Assembly: GCA_036898135.1 (NCBI GenBank)
Contig: CM072515.1
Location: forward strand, 24,582,194 to 24,646,193
Direction: 5' to 3'
From: Oncomelania hupensis
Taxonomy: Eukaryota > Mollusca > Gastropoda > Littorinimorpha > Pomatiopsidae
DNA length: 64,000 nt
Positions 1 to 12,505 of the stretch are shown here, one piece after another (position 1 is the first letter of the stretch; each line of letters begins with the position of its first letter). Both the position numbers and the translations under genes were made by a program. The notes beneath the pieces are model-generated. The model had not been told where the DNA came from. It was given only the letters and a program-made list of their open reading frames with translations, and did not search any database.

Positions 1-225
1 AATATGATCATGCTTATGTTTCAAGTTCACAACAATATTGCACCAAACTATCTAAACCGATTTTTAGCAAAATCATCAAATATACCACTCCTACAATTAT
101 CTCTTACCTAAACCAAGAATTGCTCGATACAAAACTAGTTTTGGCTTCAGAGTCTTTGTGGAATAAATTTCTCTTATCATTAAGCAATATAAGTAATTTA
201 AAACAAGGCTTTTAAGGCATATTTT
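1..225 (+). pseudogene. LINE reverse-transcriptase C-terminal relic
   Basis: Frame 1 reads MLMFQVHNNIAPNYLNRFLA, then after stops TKNCSIQN, LQSLCGINFS and NKAFKAYFF. The spacing matches the end of CR1/L2-like LINE ORF2 proteins (thumb region ending in FKxxLKxxLF). At least five in-frame stops. Confidence 0.55.
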
Positions 226-529
226 TTTTAACATTTTGATCATTATATGGTGTTTATTTCCTTTAAACTAAATTTTATAATGGTATAATATTTTAGTCTT
301 TATATGACGTTTAGATATGTTAAAGGTTTTGTTTTAAAATTGTTATAATTGAACTTTTCTAGAATTATGTAAAATGTGACAGCTTTACATGATTGTATAA
401 AAATATTAGGTTTGCATATGTACCTAAAAACAAGGATTAATTAAGAATAAACTATATAATATTGTGCCTAATAATACTATACACACTTCCGCTGCGGTGC
501 TAATTTTTAGAATCACATTTCATGCTATT

Positions 530-710
530 AATAGGTCTAGCTCAGTCGTCAAAGCGCTCGATTTGTGTCCGCGCGTCTCGGGCGACGTGGGTTGGAATCC
601 TGACTTCAGCAAACTATTTTGTGATTGCTGGATAGTAGTGGCCAGCGCTTTGAGAAGCTCTATGAGCTTGTAAGTGCGCTATATAAGAGTAATCTCTTTC
701 TTTTTTTTAG
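530..710 (+). repeat. tRNA-derived SINE
   Basis: Box A-like TAGCTCAGTCGTC at 538-550 and box B-like GGTTGGAATCC at 590-600 at tRNA spacing, followed by a body with gcgctttgagaagc and an end gcgctatataag shared by other repeats here. Confidence 0.6.
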
Positions 711-809
711 GTAGATAAACACATTAATTTGTTATTGAGAAATTATTTTAAACCGTACTTTTGAAAGACTTTTTTTTGGGGCTGAATTTTAATTTTCCCG
801 TGGGGCAAC

Positions 810-1330
810 CTATCCTATCCTATCCTATCCTATCCTGTCCCGTAACCCTGAGGTCGTAGGGGCACCACAGATGATCGTTTAACCAGCATACTCTATCTTT
901 CTCTGTCCTCAGCAGCCCTGATGGCTTCGCTCAGTGTCAAACCAGTCCATTCTCGAATGTTGTCCTCCCACCTCTTTTTCGGTCTCCCTCTTCTTCTACC
1001 TCCTTGCACCGTGCCTTACAGAATAGTCTTTGCAAGGCCTGAAGATCTGGTGACGTGGCCATACCATCGGAGTTTCCGTTTCTTCACCGCTGTGAGCATG
1101 TCATCGTGTTGTCCAATGGCTTGTGTGATGGTCTGTCGGACTTCGTCGTTGGTGTTGTGCTGGGTATAGGAAATGCCCAGAAGTCTTCTGTAGCACCTCA
1201 TCTCCATGCTTTGTATTCTTCGTTGGAGATCTGCTGTGAGGGTCCATGCTTCGCAAGCATATAGGAAGATGGAGATGACAAGGGAGCGCAGCAGCCTTAC
1301 TTTGGAATGTAGACTGATGGTCCTGTCTTT
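810..1330 (-). mobile_element. LINE 3' fragment, copy 1, with target-site duplication
   Basis: Minus-strand C-terminal coding end of the same LINE as at 12.9-14.7 kb (HSKVRLLRSLVISIFLYACE, RKLRWYGHVTRSSGLAKTIL). 3' tail is (GGATA)n, seen as TATCC repeats at 811-836. Flanked by CCGTGGGGCAAC at 798-809 and 1,331-1,342, so a 5'-truncated insertion. Confidence 0.88.
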
Positions 1331-1342
1331 CCGTGGGGCAAC

Positions 1343-2316
1343 ACTGGCTAACAATTTTTTAAAGAAAAATATCTTTGTGACGCTGGAATGTGCGATCTTG
1401 GGGATACGCGTCCAGACTTATAAACTGAAGCACTATACACAAAAACTAAAAAAAAATTACTGCCGAAGAAACTATACAACGTTCTTCTTGACGAGACCGC
1501 CTCTCCTTATCAATGTTTTGTCGAACCAGTGTTCACCTATAAGATACAAGCCGATTAAATACCAATCGCCATTCCACAGTGAACGGGTACCAAAGCAACC
1601 ATGGATTAGGGGGACTTGCTGTGGGTTAGGTTCATAGGCTATAATTATGTCATGTTCCTTTTCACTCAACATTCATTTCAACCTTGTGCTCTGAGGGTAT
1701 AAGAATGCCTGTCTAATGGTCTGTCTTTGTCCAATGGGTTAAGCAATCTAGGTTCGGGATCCGAGAACCTCCGGGAAAAAAAAGTTTGTTGAACTTCTAC
1801 GAACGTTCCAATGAAGACAGGCCATTAGTGTACATGTGTACGTATGTGTCAATGAATGTAAAGCTTATAATGTGCATTAAACCACCAAAATATGCTTAGT
1901 TATTTAGCCCAATAATTCTTCTATTCTGACGCCTACTCCTTCGGCAAGTCTTTAGTCCTATTTGTTTACACATTATTTACTTTCTGCACCACGTATCGTC
2001 CAAACACACGCACGCACACCCCTCTTTCTTCACCTTCTTCTAGGACAGGCCAGCCACAACAATAATCACAGCCACCATATCAATGAATAAAACTTTCTTA
2101 CCTGGCAAAGAAGCAAAAGCATTATCCTTCTTTCTATGACAGCTTCTTCATCCCTCATCCCGTAATAGTATCCCAGGTAATCCAGTATATCACATTTTTG
2201 ATCACAACCATTTCTTTTCCTCTTTCTTTTCTGAAGCATTTTTCCAAACAGAGACGTAGCACGAATCTTACTCTTGCCCTCAAATGTCGACTAAAGCCTA
2301 CTGCTGAAATCACAAA

Positions 2317-2320
<4 letters not shown>
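1343..2320. other. intergenic, nothing recognised
   Basis: No coding or repeat feature that I can support; the open frames here lack any protein-like pattern. Confidence 0.5.

Positions 2321-2376
<56 letters not shown>
2321..2376. repeat. (CT)n microsatellite
   Basis: Perfect CT dinucleotide run of 28 units. Confidence 0.97.
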
Positions 2377-2380
<4 letters not shown>

Positions 2381-2705
2381 GAATGTTGCAACCATAAAAT
2401 AAGCCTATATCATTTAGTTGTGAACGTGACATGCGTGAGAGGTTATGTAGTTGGTTGGAATAGTGTGTGTGTGGTGTGTGCGTTGCGTGCGTTGTGACAT
2501 GTGAGTGACAATTAATTTCATTGCTTCAATAATATTCACAAAGCCGCAAGTCCAAATCCTCTAAATATAACATTTGAAGCGAACACAAAAATCTTTCGTC
2601 CTCTTTCTCATGTTTTGCCCGTTTATATATTCAACATGTTAATCTTTTCAGCACTGTGAGACATAATGGCAACAATGACCTGAGAAGAAGGTGGAGGTAG
2701 TAATC

Positions 2706-2793
2706 GAAGAGGAGGAGGAGGAGAAGAAGAAGAAGAAGAAGAAGAAGAAGAAGAAGAAGAAGAAGAAGAAGAAGAAGAAGAAGAAGAAGAAGA
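2706..2793. repeat. (GAA)n microsatellite inside the left foldback arm
   Basis: GGA then GAA repeats, about 29 units. The right arm keeps only a few CTT units at the matching place (near 3,830). Confidence 0.95.
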
Positions 2794-3186
2794 CAATTTA
2801 CAAGGTAATTATTTTAGTTAGGCTACTAGAACAGAACAGACAACAATACATTCATTTGACGAAGCAGAGAGCCTTTCCACTGGGGAGGGGATGAAGGGTT
2901 GTTTGTTTCTTTGATTGTTTTCAGTGGAAAGGCTCTCTGCTAACGTCAAATGAATGCTTTGTTGTCTGTTCTGTTCTAGTAGCCTAACTAAAATAATTAC
3001 CTTTTAAATTCGTGTTCTTTGGTTGTATGCATCACATTCATCATCATCATCATCATCAAACCCCTTGGGGTCATGAGCAATCTTGTCACTGTAGATTGTT
3101 CTAACCTATAAAGGGAAAAGTGAAAGCCCCAGTTGAAAACCTGTCTTGCCTTTGTAGGCATGACAGATTCACTGCGGCAACAGTAC

Positions 3187-3733
3187 CCCCGTTGGAGTGC
3201 CGGGGGTTTCAGTATAAATAGTATCCCCACTTTATGGAAATTTAGTGCTTTAAATTCCCACTGTCGCTATCTTCCTCATTTACTCTTTCCCATTCCTGCT
3301 CTGTCCTATCACTCTACTATACTATCTTCTTCTACGCTAGATCAATGACCTACCTTTTTTCTTGAAAACTCTTCCTGGACAAGACTCCTTGTTTGTGTAT
3401 GAGGTCTGTTGGATCAGCTTGGGAGTGTTGGACGCTTTCTGCTGGGTGGTCACTAGGGCTTCCTATGATGTTAGTATTTAGCACTATAGGCATTTTATAT
3501 GTATGTGTTTTGTTGATAATTTATAATGATGGTTGTATTCTATTTTGTTTTTGTAACCGGGGGTTCGCGTAGTTGAGGTAAACCCTCAGCCGTCCCCCGC
3601 GTGGGATGTCTTTATTGTAAAGTGACTGGCCGGTGGAGGGCGTTCAATTTTCCCACTAGGGTTGTTTCAGCAGATCTTTTATGCGGATCAGGGGTTGTCC
3701 GGTCCTGATTTGGCTCGGAGGAGGACCTAAAGC

Positions 3734-3735
<2 letters not shown>
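3187..3735 (+). mobile_element. variable-tail retroposon, copy 1
   Basis: About 550 bp, starting cccccgttggagtgccgggg and ending tggctcggaggaggacctaaagca, then (AATC)n. Same family as copies at 36.6, 40.0, 40.9 and 43.5 kb, which lie in the opposite orientation. No long ORF. Confidence 0.8.

Positions 3736-3826
<91 letters not shown>
3736..3826. repeat. (AATC)n then (ATC)n microsatellite
   Basis: Seven AATC units form the retroposon tail, followed by about 19 ATC units. Confidence 0.95.
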
Positions 3827-3950
3827 ACTTCTTCTTCTCTTTCATTCCCCTCCTCCTCTTCCGTTACTACCTCCACCTTCTTTTTAGGTCATTGTTGCCA
3901 TTATGTCTCACAATGCTGAAAAGGTTACCATGTTGAATATAATAATTTAA

Positions 3951-3952
3951 AA

Positions 3953-3984
<32 letters not shown>

Positions 3985-3988
3985 ATGA

Positions 3989-4079
<91 letters not shown>

Positions 4080-4099
4080 GAAAGAAAGAAAGAAAGAAA
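3951..4099. repeat. (AAT)n then (AAAG)n microsatellite
   Basis: About 120 bases of AAT with one interruption (acatgaa near 3,984), then five AAAG units. Makes the artificial poly-Leu and poly-Ile frames on the minus strand. Confidence 0.97.
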
Positions 4100-6165
4100 A
4101 TTAGAAAGAAGGAAATAGAATTTTGAAAATACCACACAATAAAATGAACAATGCTTCGTTGATTTTTAAAATAACTTTTTTTTATTTATTATTACACACA
4201 AAGGTTTCATAATTATTTTCCAGTATAACCCCGAACGTAAAAAAGTAAATGCATTTCATTCAAAGGGATAGAAGCACGAGATTGTACTAGAAACTTTGAT
4301 TCCCTTTCAACATTCCACATGCTTAGAAAGAAAAAGAACCATAGGCTGAGACCCCTGTCTCATTTAATTTGATTCGCCAGCAGTAACTTTTCAATATAGC
4401 TGACAACATTGGTCAACAAAAGTGAAAAACAATGTCGGTCAGGTCTCATGATTTCTCTTGAATTTAAATTTTCACATTTCAGTTTTCAGCAAACAAAATT
4501 ATGGAAAAGGGAAAATCCCACATGGAGTGTGATAACAGGTCAAGGAATACGGACTTTATTTCGTTAGCTACTAGAACACACCAAAAAGGAAAAATACATG
4601 ATTGAAAAAAAACCCTTAACCTTACAAACTCTATTCATACTCGCGATGACGCGAGAGAAAGAGGTGGTGGGCTGCTGTACTGCAATTTGTATTCGTTAAA
4701 AACAGGCAGTATTTCTTTTTTAAATGAATGTTACTACTAATAAAAGCATTCTTTCCTTTTGAAGAGGGTGGGGGTACAAAATTCAACCCAAAAACTTGAG
4801 TCCAATTTTAAGTGCACAAGAAAACCAAAACACAAATATGAATAAAAATTAATATCACAATCAATTGCATTTAGAGATTATTAGATTTGATTTCATTCTC
4901 CGATTAACAATAAGTGTGCATTGGAAAATAAATTTAAAATACTAAAATAGGAAACCAAAAGTACCCTAGGTTTCCACCTCCGTTATGACGCCACCGAAAA
5001 CCATTGACCTGAAGAGCCTACTATCGCAAAACTGGTCATTGCTGTGAAATAAAATATAGCTGAACTGTTCAATGATATACAATTTTGAGATGCTGCATGC
5101 ATGCAAAGAAAGTACGCATACGACACATTCACATTCACGCCCGCGTTCACCCTCGTGCAAAACGAATCAGCCTTGTTCTTTTCTGTTAGATAACTGTGGT
5201 TCAAAATACTACAGGCACCCAACAGTTCAGTAGCAATAGTTTTGTTTCGTTTCAGAAGGTCTATACAGTATCAGTTCATTTTTGTTTTTCTTGTCTTGAT
5301 CTTATATCACCTCCAAAAATTATTTTTGACCTGCCTAAGTTAGTTATTTTTCTCCACAAGCACACACAATTATTTTTTCTAAAGCTTAATTCATGCAATT
5401 ATTATTGAGCAATGGATGGCAATCAATTTGAACTGTATATAATACACGAGAGTAGGATCAACAGCTGTTGAATGTAAAAAAAATTACAAACGCATTTCTT
5501 TGGGTTTCCTATTGAGCAAATCAGAATCCGAACAAACCGTGCAGGTCCATAAATATTAAATAACGGTAATACTGTCAAACGGTGCAAATAATATCGAAAT
5601 ACTGTGCAAAAGAAAGACACAACACTCTTTTAAATAAACTCAATGCAATAAAGTACTAGTGTGTAAAAATACAAAAATGTCATGAACGTGGACTGTTCTG
5701 ATTACAACAGAACCAAGCGATAATTCTTCGGAAACAAAATTACTACATGATTTTTAGTCCTAAAAACAAAGTGGGATGCACAGTCCATATATGGCAAGGT
5801 GGGGATAAAGACTGCAGGGTGAGTACAGAGCATAGAGGATAGAATAGAGTCCTGAAATAGCAACCGGGAAATAAATAAATTCCATATTTTATAAATCGAT
5901 TTTTTTTGGAGTAATTGATACCTTACCCTGCCACACAAAAAAAGCTAATATTAACAAACAAACTGTCATTTCATTACTTAAAAACAAATATATAATATGC
6001 AATCTTCCAAAATGGTAAAAACTTTGATTTGATTTTATTTGATTTCTTGTTTATAGGGTCCAGTGAATGTTTAGCGGTTTAGCTCGACCACACACAGAGA
6101 AAAGATCAGAAACATTTATAGGATCCACCCAAGACAAACAAATACAAATTCACGATACTATGACC
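4100..6165. other. intergenic, nothing recognised
   Basis: AT-rich sequence with no supported gene, RNA or repeat family. Confidence 0.5.
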
Positions 6166-6171
6166 ATCCTA

Positions 6172-6510
6172 TACCACTATCCTATCCTATCCTGTCCAGT
6201 AATTCCAAAGTCGTTGGGACTGATCGTTTAACCAGCGTACTTTATCTTTCTCTGTCCTCAGCAACCCAAAGAGCTTCGCTCAGTGTCAAGCCAGTCCATT
6301 CTCCAATGTTGTCCTCCCCCTCCCACCTCTTTTTCTGTCTCTCTCTTCTTCTGCCTCCTCGCACCGTGCACGTGCCTTACAGGATGGTCTTTGCAAGGCC
6401 TGATGCTCTGGTGACGTGGCCATACCATCGAAGTTTCCGTTTCTTCACCACGCATGTCATCGTGTTGTCCAATGGCTTGTGTGATGGTCTGTCGGACTTC
6501 GTTGTTGGTA
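6172..6510 (-). mobile_element. LINE 3' fragment, copy 2, degenerate
   Basis: TATCC tail at 6,178-6,196, then diverged copy of the LINE C-terminus with several indels (for example the extra cacgtg near 6,367). More decayed than copies 1, 3 and 4. Confidence 0.75.
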
Positions 6511-6835
6511 TCCTACCACATCCCAAGGTAAAGAAGAAAGCTTTGTAGTACTGAGAGCGTCAGCCCTTCCGCCTAATTTGTCGACCCCAAGTTACAACCA
6601 AAAAAAAGGAGTTTAAAAAATGTATGAATAGTTTCATAAGACTCCAAATACATAAACAAAAAAGCCGGATCGGTAAATAAAAGCTGAGAGACCCAAACAC
6701 AAAAATGTGAAAAAACAGTAAAGAGGGGTTGATGGAAAAAATTCAGGTGAATGACGTATTGAAAGAGTGAATACTGTAAAAAACAGGAAATAAATGCAAA
6801 GGCAGAAATACAAAGAGTGATAGAAAAGAGGAAAT

Positions 6836-6915
6836 TTGAAGCACTAAACTTCCAACGGGTGGGGGAACTATATATACTAAAAAAAAACACGGAATTCCCA
6901 CGGGATGGGGGGTGG
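6836..6915 (-). repeat. fragment of the variable-tail retroposon
   Basis: aaatttgaagcactaaacttcc and the following tataactgaaa-like block with a cacggg end match the 5' part of the family (compare 37,081-37,150). Confidence 0.5.
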
Positions 6916-8018
6916 AGAGAGGAGGTGGAACATGTTTGATATTGTGCATTTGGCATATAATAGGGTATGTTCTATTTACACTCACATACATTTTGATTTT
7001 TTTCTTATTCTGATAAAATATAACGGCAATCATAGAGCATGAACAACTACGTACATGGATTTTTTTTTGCGCCTTACAAGATCACATCATCAATGCAATA
7101 TTCTAAAGTTTAAAAAATTAATAATAAAATAACAATACAATCAATTTATGAATGTAGAAACAACATAACCAACATACAGGTACCTATATAACATTTCAAC
7201 AACTATGTGTTTACTTAACAGATCAAACTGAAAGCAAAATCAAAACAGCTGCAGTATAGGACCAATATGACGGATTTAGCGTGACAAATCCCTTTAACAG
7301 TCACAGTGAGTGTTGCCTTCACTGTCCCAAAACAAGAAGCTTACAACAAATAAGTATTTCTTTCAAAAGTATAGTTTATTTATATACGTCAATAAATCCC
7401 GATTGTCCATATGTCTATATATTATATAAAGAGCTGGAATTACCTTGGCTTTGCATGTTTGTAAACAGAGGTGCGTTTACAAAGACCACGGAACAGAAGT
7501 CCAACAGTCAAAACTTGGCGGTGGGTTTGAACAACGAGTGACCCCAATAGATATTATCTTTTCATGTTACAACACCGCTAAATTCCAAAGTAAATTTATT
7601 GTCACGAAATATAAGTAAAAATATGGTAAATCCGTCAAATTGTGGTACTTTAAACCGAATTTCAGCTTTGAAAATCTTTTTTTTTAAAACAAACACACAA
7701 AGTTTGGATTAAAATAACAGTTAAAATAAAGCAGTTAAGGTACTAAGCACTTGTAAGACACTTAAACAAAAGTCTGGATTCTGAGATGGTATTAGTTTGG
7801 TTGTTGTTGTTGTTTTTAAATAGGGGAATAAAGGGAGGAGGCAATCAAGTTACCACAAACACTTGTCCCATTTAGATAATTCATCATGTTCAGCAAACTG
7901 AACTAACTGCACAAAGGATTCCAAAAACCAGTATTTTCTGTCCAGTGAAAACCCTCGGTAGTGGGTTCCAAGTCTTTTGAATGCTAACTGGCAGAATCCG
8001 AAAATCCTTCCTCCCTTT
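6916..8018. other. spacer and 3' UTR of gene A
   Basis: No coding feature; the part from about 7,580 to 8,018 is probably the 3' untranslated region of gene A. Confidence 0.4.
7595..7600 (-). terminator. possible poly(A) signal of gene A
   Basis: AATAAA on the minus strand, the first one after the stop codon of gene A, about 420 bases downstream. Confidence 0.3.
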
Positions 8019-8091
8019 TCACTTCTTGCCTTTTGACCTCTTTGCCGCTTTTGCTGCTTTTGCTGCTTTTGCTGCTGCAGCTTCTTCTTCC
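8019..8091 (-). CDS. gene A terminal exon 9
   Basis: Phase 2 to stop. Acceptor tgtattttag. Lys (from the split codon), then EEEAAAAKAAKAAKAAKRSK GKK and TGA at 8,019-8,021. A longer frame in another phase also runs through here, but only this one joins exon 8 in frame. Confidence 0.6.
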
Positions 8092-11000
8092 CTAAAATAC
8101 AAGAACGGAGAATAAAATGCACAAAATGTAAGAACAGTTCGCATAACCGAATCTAAAACAGCGGGATCTACCGACTACGTCACAAACCCATACACTTCCA
8201 CCGCTGGCAGCAGGGAATGAGGAGATATGTCTTTCTTGTCATTGTCTTATTCCTCTTGGAGGATAGCATCCAATAGGGATTACCTCCAAGATGTTGTTAC
8301 TTAAATCTGGTCACATTTCTTTATAGGCCAGACAACTACTAGGCTTACTTTCTGACTGCTCAGCTCACACGATCTTTCAACGTTAACGCTACAATATCGA
8401 ATAGCGTAAGATATTAGCACATGGCAATTTGAGTAGGCCTACCAGTATCAGAGAACACCGAGGCATAATCACACACTACATAGACTCACACTGCTATGTG
8501 CTCCCACCCACTCACCCCTCACCGCTGCACACAGAGGCAGCTATTTCACACTAAAATATCACACAATACAAACAGTCGTATCTTATTACCAAGGGCAATC
8601 ACAGCTACAAGGTAGTAATACACATTTAAGACTGTCTATATGAAAAAAATCATGCTGCAGTTCTCACGACAGTCTTCTGTATACTCAATCCGTAGATTTG
8701 CTGATGACGGCCCAATAAGTTAATTCCCACAAAGGACAGTCCAGCAGATGACGTTATAAGTCAAGGCCAGACAACGTAGGAAGTAGGCCTCATCGGGATT
8801 AGCTAGGGGTCAATAGGCAGGTCCGGTGTGGGCGGCGCCAAGCTTAGTGGTATCCAGCCAGCGCTAACTAGCTAACATTCTACCCCTCGAAGATGCTCTC
8901 AACGTAGCACTTCGTGATGACAGTATTTTTAGCTCAGAGCTAGGCGAACAGGTTAACCAGCTAGTCAGAAAGGAAGCATCAGATACTTGTCCAAAGCATC
9001 TACATGATCCCGTGTTACCAAGTCAAGTCAAGTCAAAAGCGCTTTATTCCATAAAACCCCTTGGGGCACGTGGATACAACGAAAATGAATAAAAATAAAC
9101 ATACATGTAGAATAACCATAAAAATCATAAAATGCAATATAAAATACATATGTACATATATTACAAAAATAAAAGTTATCTTTCACACTGGCGTTCTAAG
9201 AGACATAATAAACATTTATAAAATACAACCATTGTATATGTTACGTCACTAAGCTTTGTCGTCGTAGCCAAAGTATGTAAAAACAATAACAATCTCTTAC
9301 CAAAGTAGCCAAAGTATGTAAAAACAATAACAATCTCTTACCAAAGTAGCCAAAGTATGTAAAAACAATAACAATCTCTTACCAAAGTAGCCAAAGTATG
9401 TAAAAACAATAACAATCTCTTACCAAAGTAGCCAAAGTATGTAATGTAAAAACAATAACAATCTCTTACCAAAGTAGCCAAAGTATGTAAAAACAATAAC
9501 AATCTCTTACCAAAGTAGCCAAAGTATGTAAAAACAATAACAATCTCTTACCAAAAAATACTGAGCCAGCTACGTAAGCTTACTCCTTTCACAAAGATCT
9601 TTTATACAAACAATACTAAGCACCCTCACTCAATATTCAAACTGGTATTGCCATATACTTGCACTGATCGAGTTACGTACTCAAAAACCAGTGTCACAAC
9701 ATTACAATAACACACTTTTATGCGGCAACAAAATAATTACCTCACATGCATACACAATTTAACTACGCATACTAGAACGATTCCGTCAATGAATTATGAA
9801 AGACATTACAACACTTTTCCAGTAGGTGTACGAAAGCAAGTATCCATGTTGCAACTGGACAATGTTCTGATACTGGCTATACAAATGTAGAGAGGGGGGT
9901 AAGGCGAACGGGAAAAAGAAAACTCACATGAAACACAAATTACGAAATGTACGTGAATGTTCAGACAAAAAATATTATCATCCCTATGATATGACCTAGG
10001 TACCTCTCCAGCTTCGCTCCACGCTCAAGAGAGGTCTAAAACAGAATACCTGGACGATAATTATGATAAATCCTCAAACACGCTGAACAACTATTACATT
10101 GTTTGGTAACACCCAAGTACATGAATATCGAAATTACCACAAAAAGACCAATATTGTATCTCAGATCAACAACAATGGAACAACGACAACCTTAAACGTC
10201 AAAATATTGGTTGATGGTTACCCTTTGTACAGCGACACATTCATTGGCTGTAGTAAACACAATGATCAAGAGGCTACAAAAAAGGCAGCATAGAATAACT
10301 TGATCACAAGAACCACGAGAGATAAAAAATGTAGTATATGTTATATTTTAAAATTTAAAAAAAGAGTGATCGTAAATAGATTTGTTTAAAAAAAATTCAA
10401 TAGTTATGTACAAACTGTGTTTTCGAGTGGGGATATTAACACAAATATTTCATCTCTTTCACAAGCAAATGCTTACTTTAAAAAATTAAATAAAACATTA
10501 AAATTTCTGTGAAATTACAAAAGTATCAACACATTTCAAAAGTACAATCTAAAGTGGTGTTCAGCATGCAAATGTAGACTATAACCAAGAAGGGTGTTAT
10601 TTGTTGATCACTTCGCGAATTATGAAAAATAGACTCAATTATTTTTGTTTTGTTTGGGGGTGTAAAAATTACATGAAAATAACTAGAAATGAAATAACAC
10701 AGAAATGAACAGAATACTGTTCGCTGGTGTGAAATAATTAATCTGGTTTAGCGTTTCTTAAAGTTATGCTTTCCAATCTTAGCAGAACCAAAATACGAGC
10801 TCTGTGCAGTATCCGTATGTCGTAGCACATGGCAGCGGATAGGAAAATGACCACACACAAATTCTTTATAGGCCCACTCATTTAGCAAGAGTGCGACTAT
10901 TATTTCAATAAGCTAAAACGAATAAAAATGTGGAGTCTACACGCTGCTATTCAAACTGGGCAAAACCAGCAAAACCCCTAAAGTCGACGATGAAGAACGA

Positions 11001-11232
11001 ACCAACAAAATTATTTTGGGGTCCACCATGTTGATCAAGCAAACACAACTAAACATTTGGGATTGGAGGTGGTGAAGGCGGTGGTGGTGCTGCATGCAGG
11101 CCTACTTGTCAATGACGGGGATGGTGAGAGGGAGGGGAGTGGCGGGTTTCCATGTCTCCAGCCTCTTCACTTCCTCAATATACACCTGTGCCTCCCGACT
11201 CTTTTCCTTCTGCTTGTACGACTCTCTGCAAA

Positions 11233-11300
<68 letters not shown>

Positions 11301-11366
11301 ATAGTAGTAGCAGTAGTAGTAGTAGTAGGTGTAGTGGTAGTGGTACTACTACCACTACTACTACTA

Positions 11367-11399
<33 letters not shown>

Positions 11400-12442
11400 A
11401 CTAGAATGGCAAAACCCATGTGAATCACATGCTCCTTATGGAACTCGCAATTTTAACATGAACATGACTGCCCAGAAAAAAATGAAATGGTGGCATTAAA
11501 ATGAAAAGTAATACCGACTTTGATCTTTCTCGGCTCTTGACCTTGACACGACCTCCGGTTCCAAATACATTCATGTACTATCAAATAAACTACAACAAAA
11601 GTGGTATTATGCAACAACAAAAAACCTGTGACCTTGACCTTTAGTGACCTCGACCTTGGGATGACCTTGACCTTCACGTGATCTCTCATGCTCATGTATG
11701 ATAAATAACCCATATTGTTTGCAAACTATGGGTTAAACATACAATAATCCAACTGTATGATGTATTAAATTTTTGTATATTTTTGCAAGGCCTAAAAAAT
11801 GACCTTTACCAAGATCAACGCAAAAACGGAATGTATGTGAAAGATCAGGCTATCATCTCTAAACACAACAATTGGACTGTATATCTCTCATAGTTTAAGG
11901 TTAAAGTCACTTCAAAGTACCTATACTAACCTACTTTGGACAGTTCCAGTAGTGACCTTGACCTTGAAATGATGTTGACCAAATCTGAACAGTATGCGTG
12001 TTCCATTGCTATCTATCATGCATCAAAGAACCATAAGTTCACAACTTATGAAAAAAGAGGGAAACTTTTTGAAATTTTTTTCATTTTTTGACTAACATTT
12101 GAGATCCCGTGACCTTGACCTTGAAGTGAAGTGATTCATTCTCTTATTATTTAAGAGGTCTCATGGATATACACCATCTTACCAAGTTTGGTTGTGATAG
12201 TTGAAATAGGTTCTGAGATATTAATCCACTTGCAAGTTTGGCAGAGATATACGGATGGACGGACAAAAAGCCAAAAAATTGTTAATGTCATTTATTGACT
12301 ATTTAGGACTTATGTTCCGAAGATTGGCAAAAATTGGGATTTTTTAACTGGGGGTGGGTGGGGAGAGGGGTGCCGGTGGGGTGGGGGTGAATACATTACT
12401 GTGCATGTGAGTCAATAAAAGTCACACACCCCCTTCCCACCC

Positions 12443-12505
<63 letters not shown>

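Larger units (their letters stand above)
2628..3941. repeat. nested inverted repeat (foldback element) interrupted by a retroposon
   Basis: Inner arms: about 2,801-2,880 pairs with 2,925-3,004 around a 44-base loop. Outer arms: about 2,628-2,716 pairs with 3,850-3,941 (shared: aggtcattgttgccattatg on one side, its complement on the other). The right arm is split by the retroposon at 3,187-3,735 and a GATT/ATC microsatellite. Confidence 0.8.

Noticed and set aside
530..600. functional tRNA gene
   Set aside because: Boxes A and B are present, but the acceptor stem does not pair and the sequence runs on into a SINE body.
921..1169. plus-strand frames over the LINE fragments
   Set aside because: Shadows of the minus-strand reverse-transcriptase C-terminus.
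3925..4137. poly-Leu and poly-Ile open frames
   Set aside because: Produced by the (AAT)n microsatellite only; no start, splice or protein context.
7850..8122. 90-codon minus-strand frame over exon 9 of gene A
   Set aside because: Its phase does not follow exon 8; the shorter frame ending at 8,019 does.
9264..9555. CRISPR-like array of 41-bp repeats
   Set aside because: Whole units are identical without unique spacers, and the genome is eukaryotic; it is a minisatellite.
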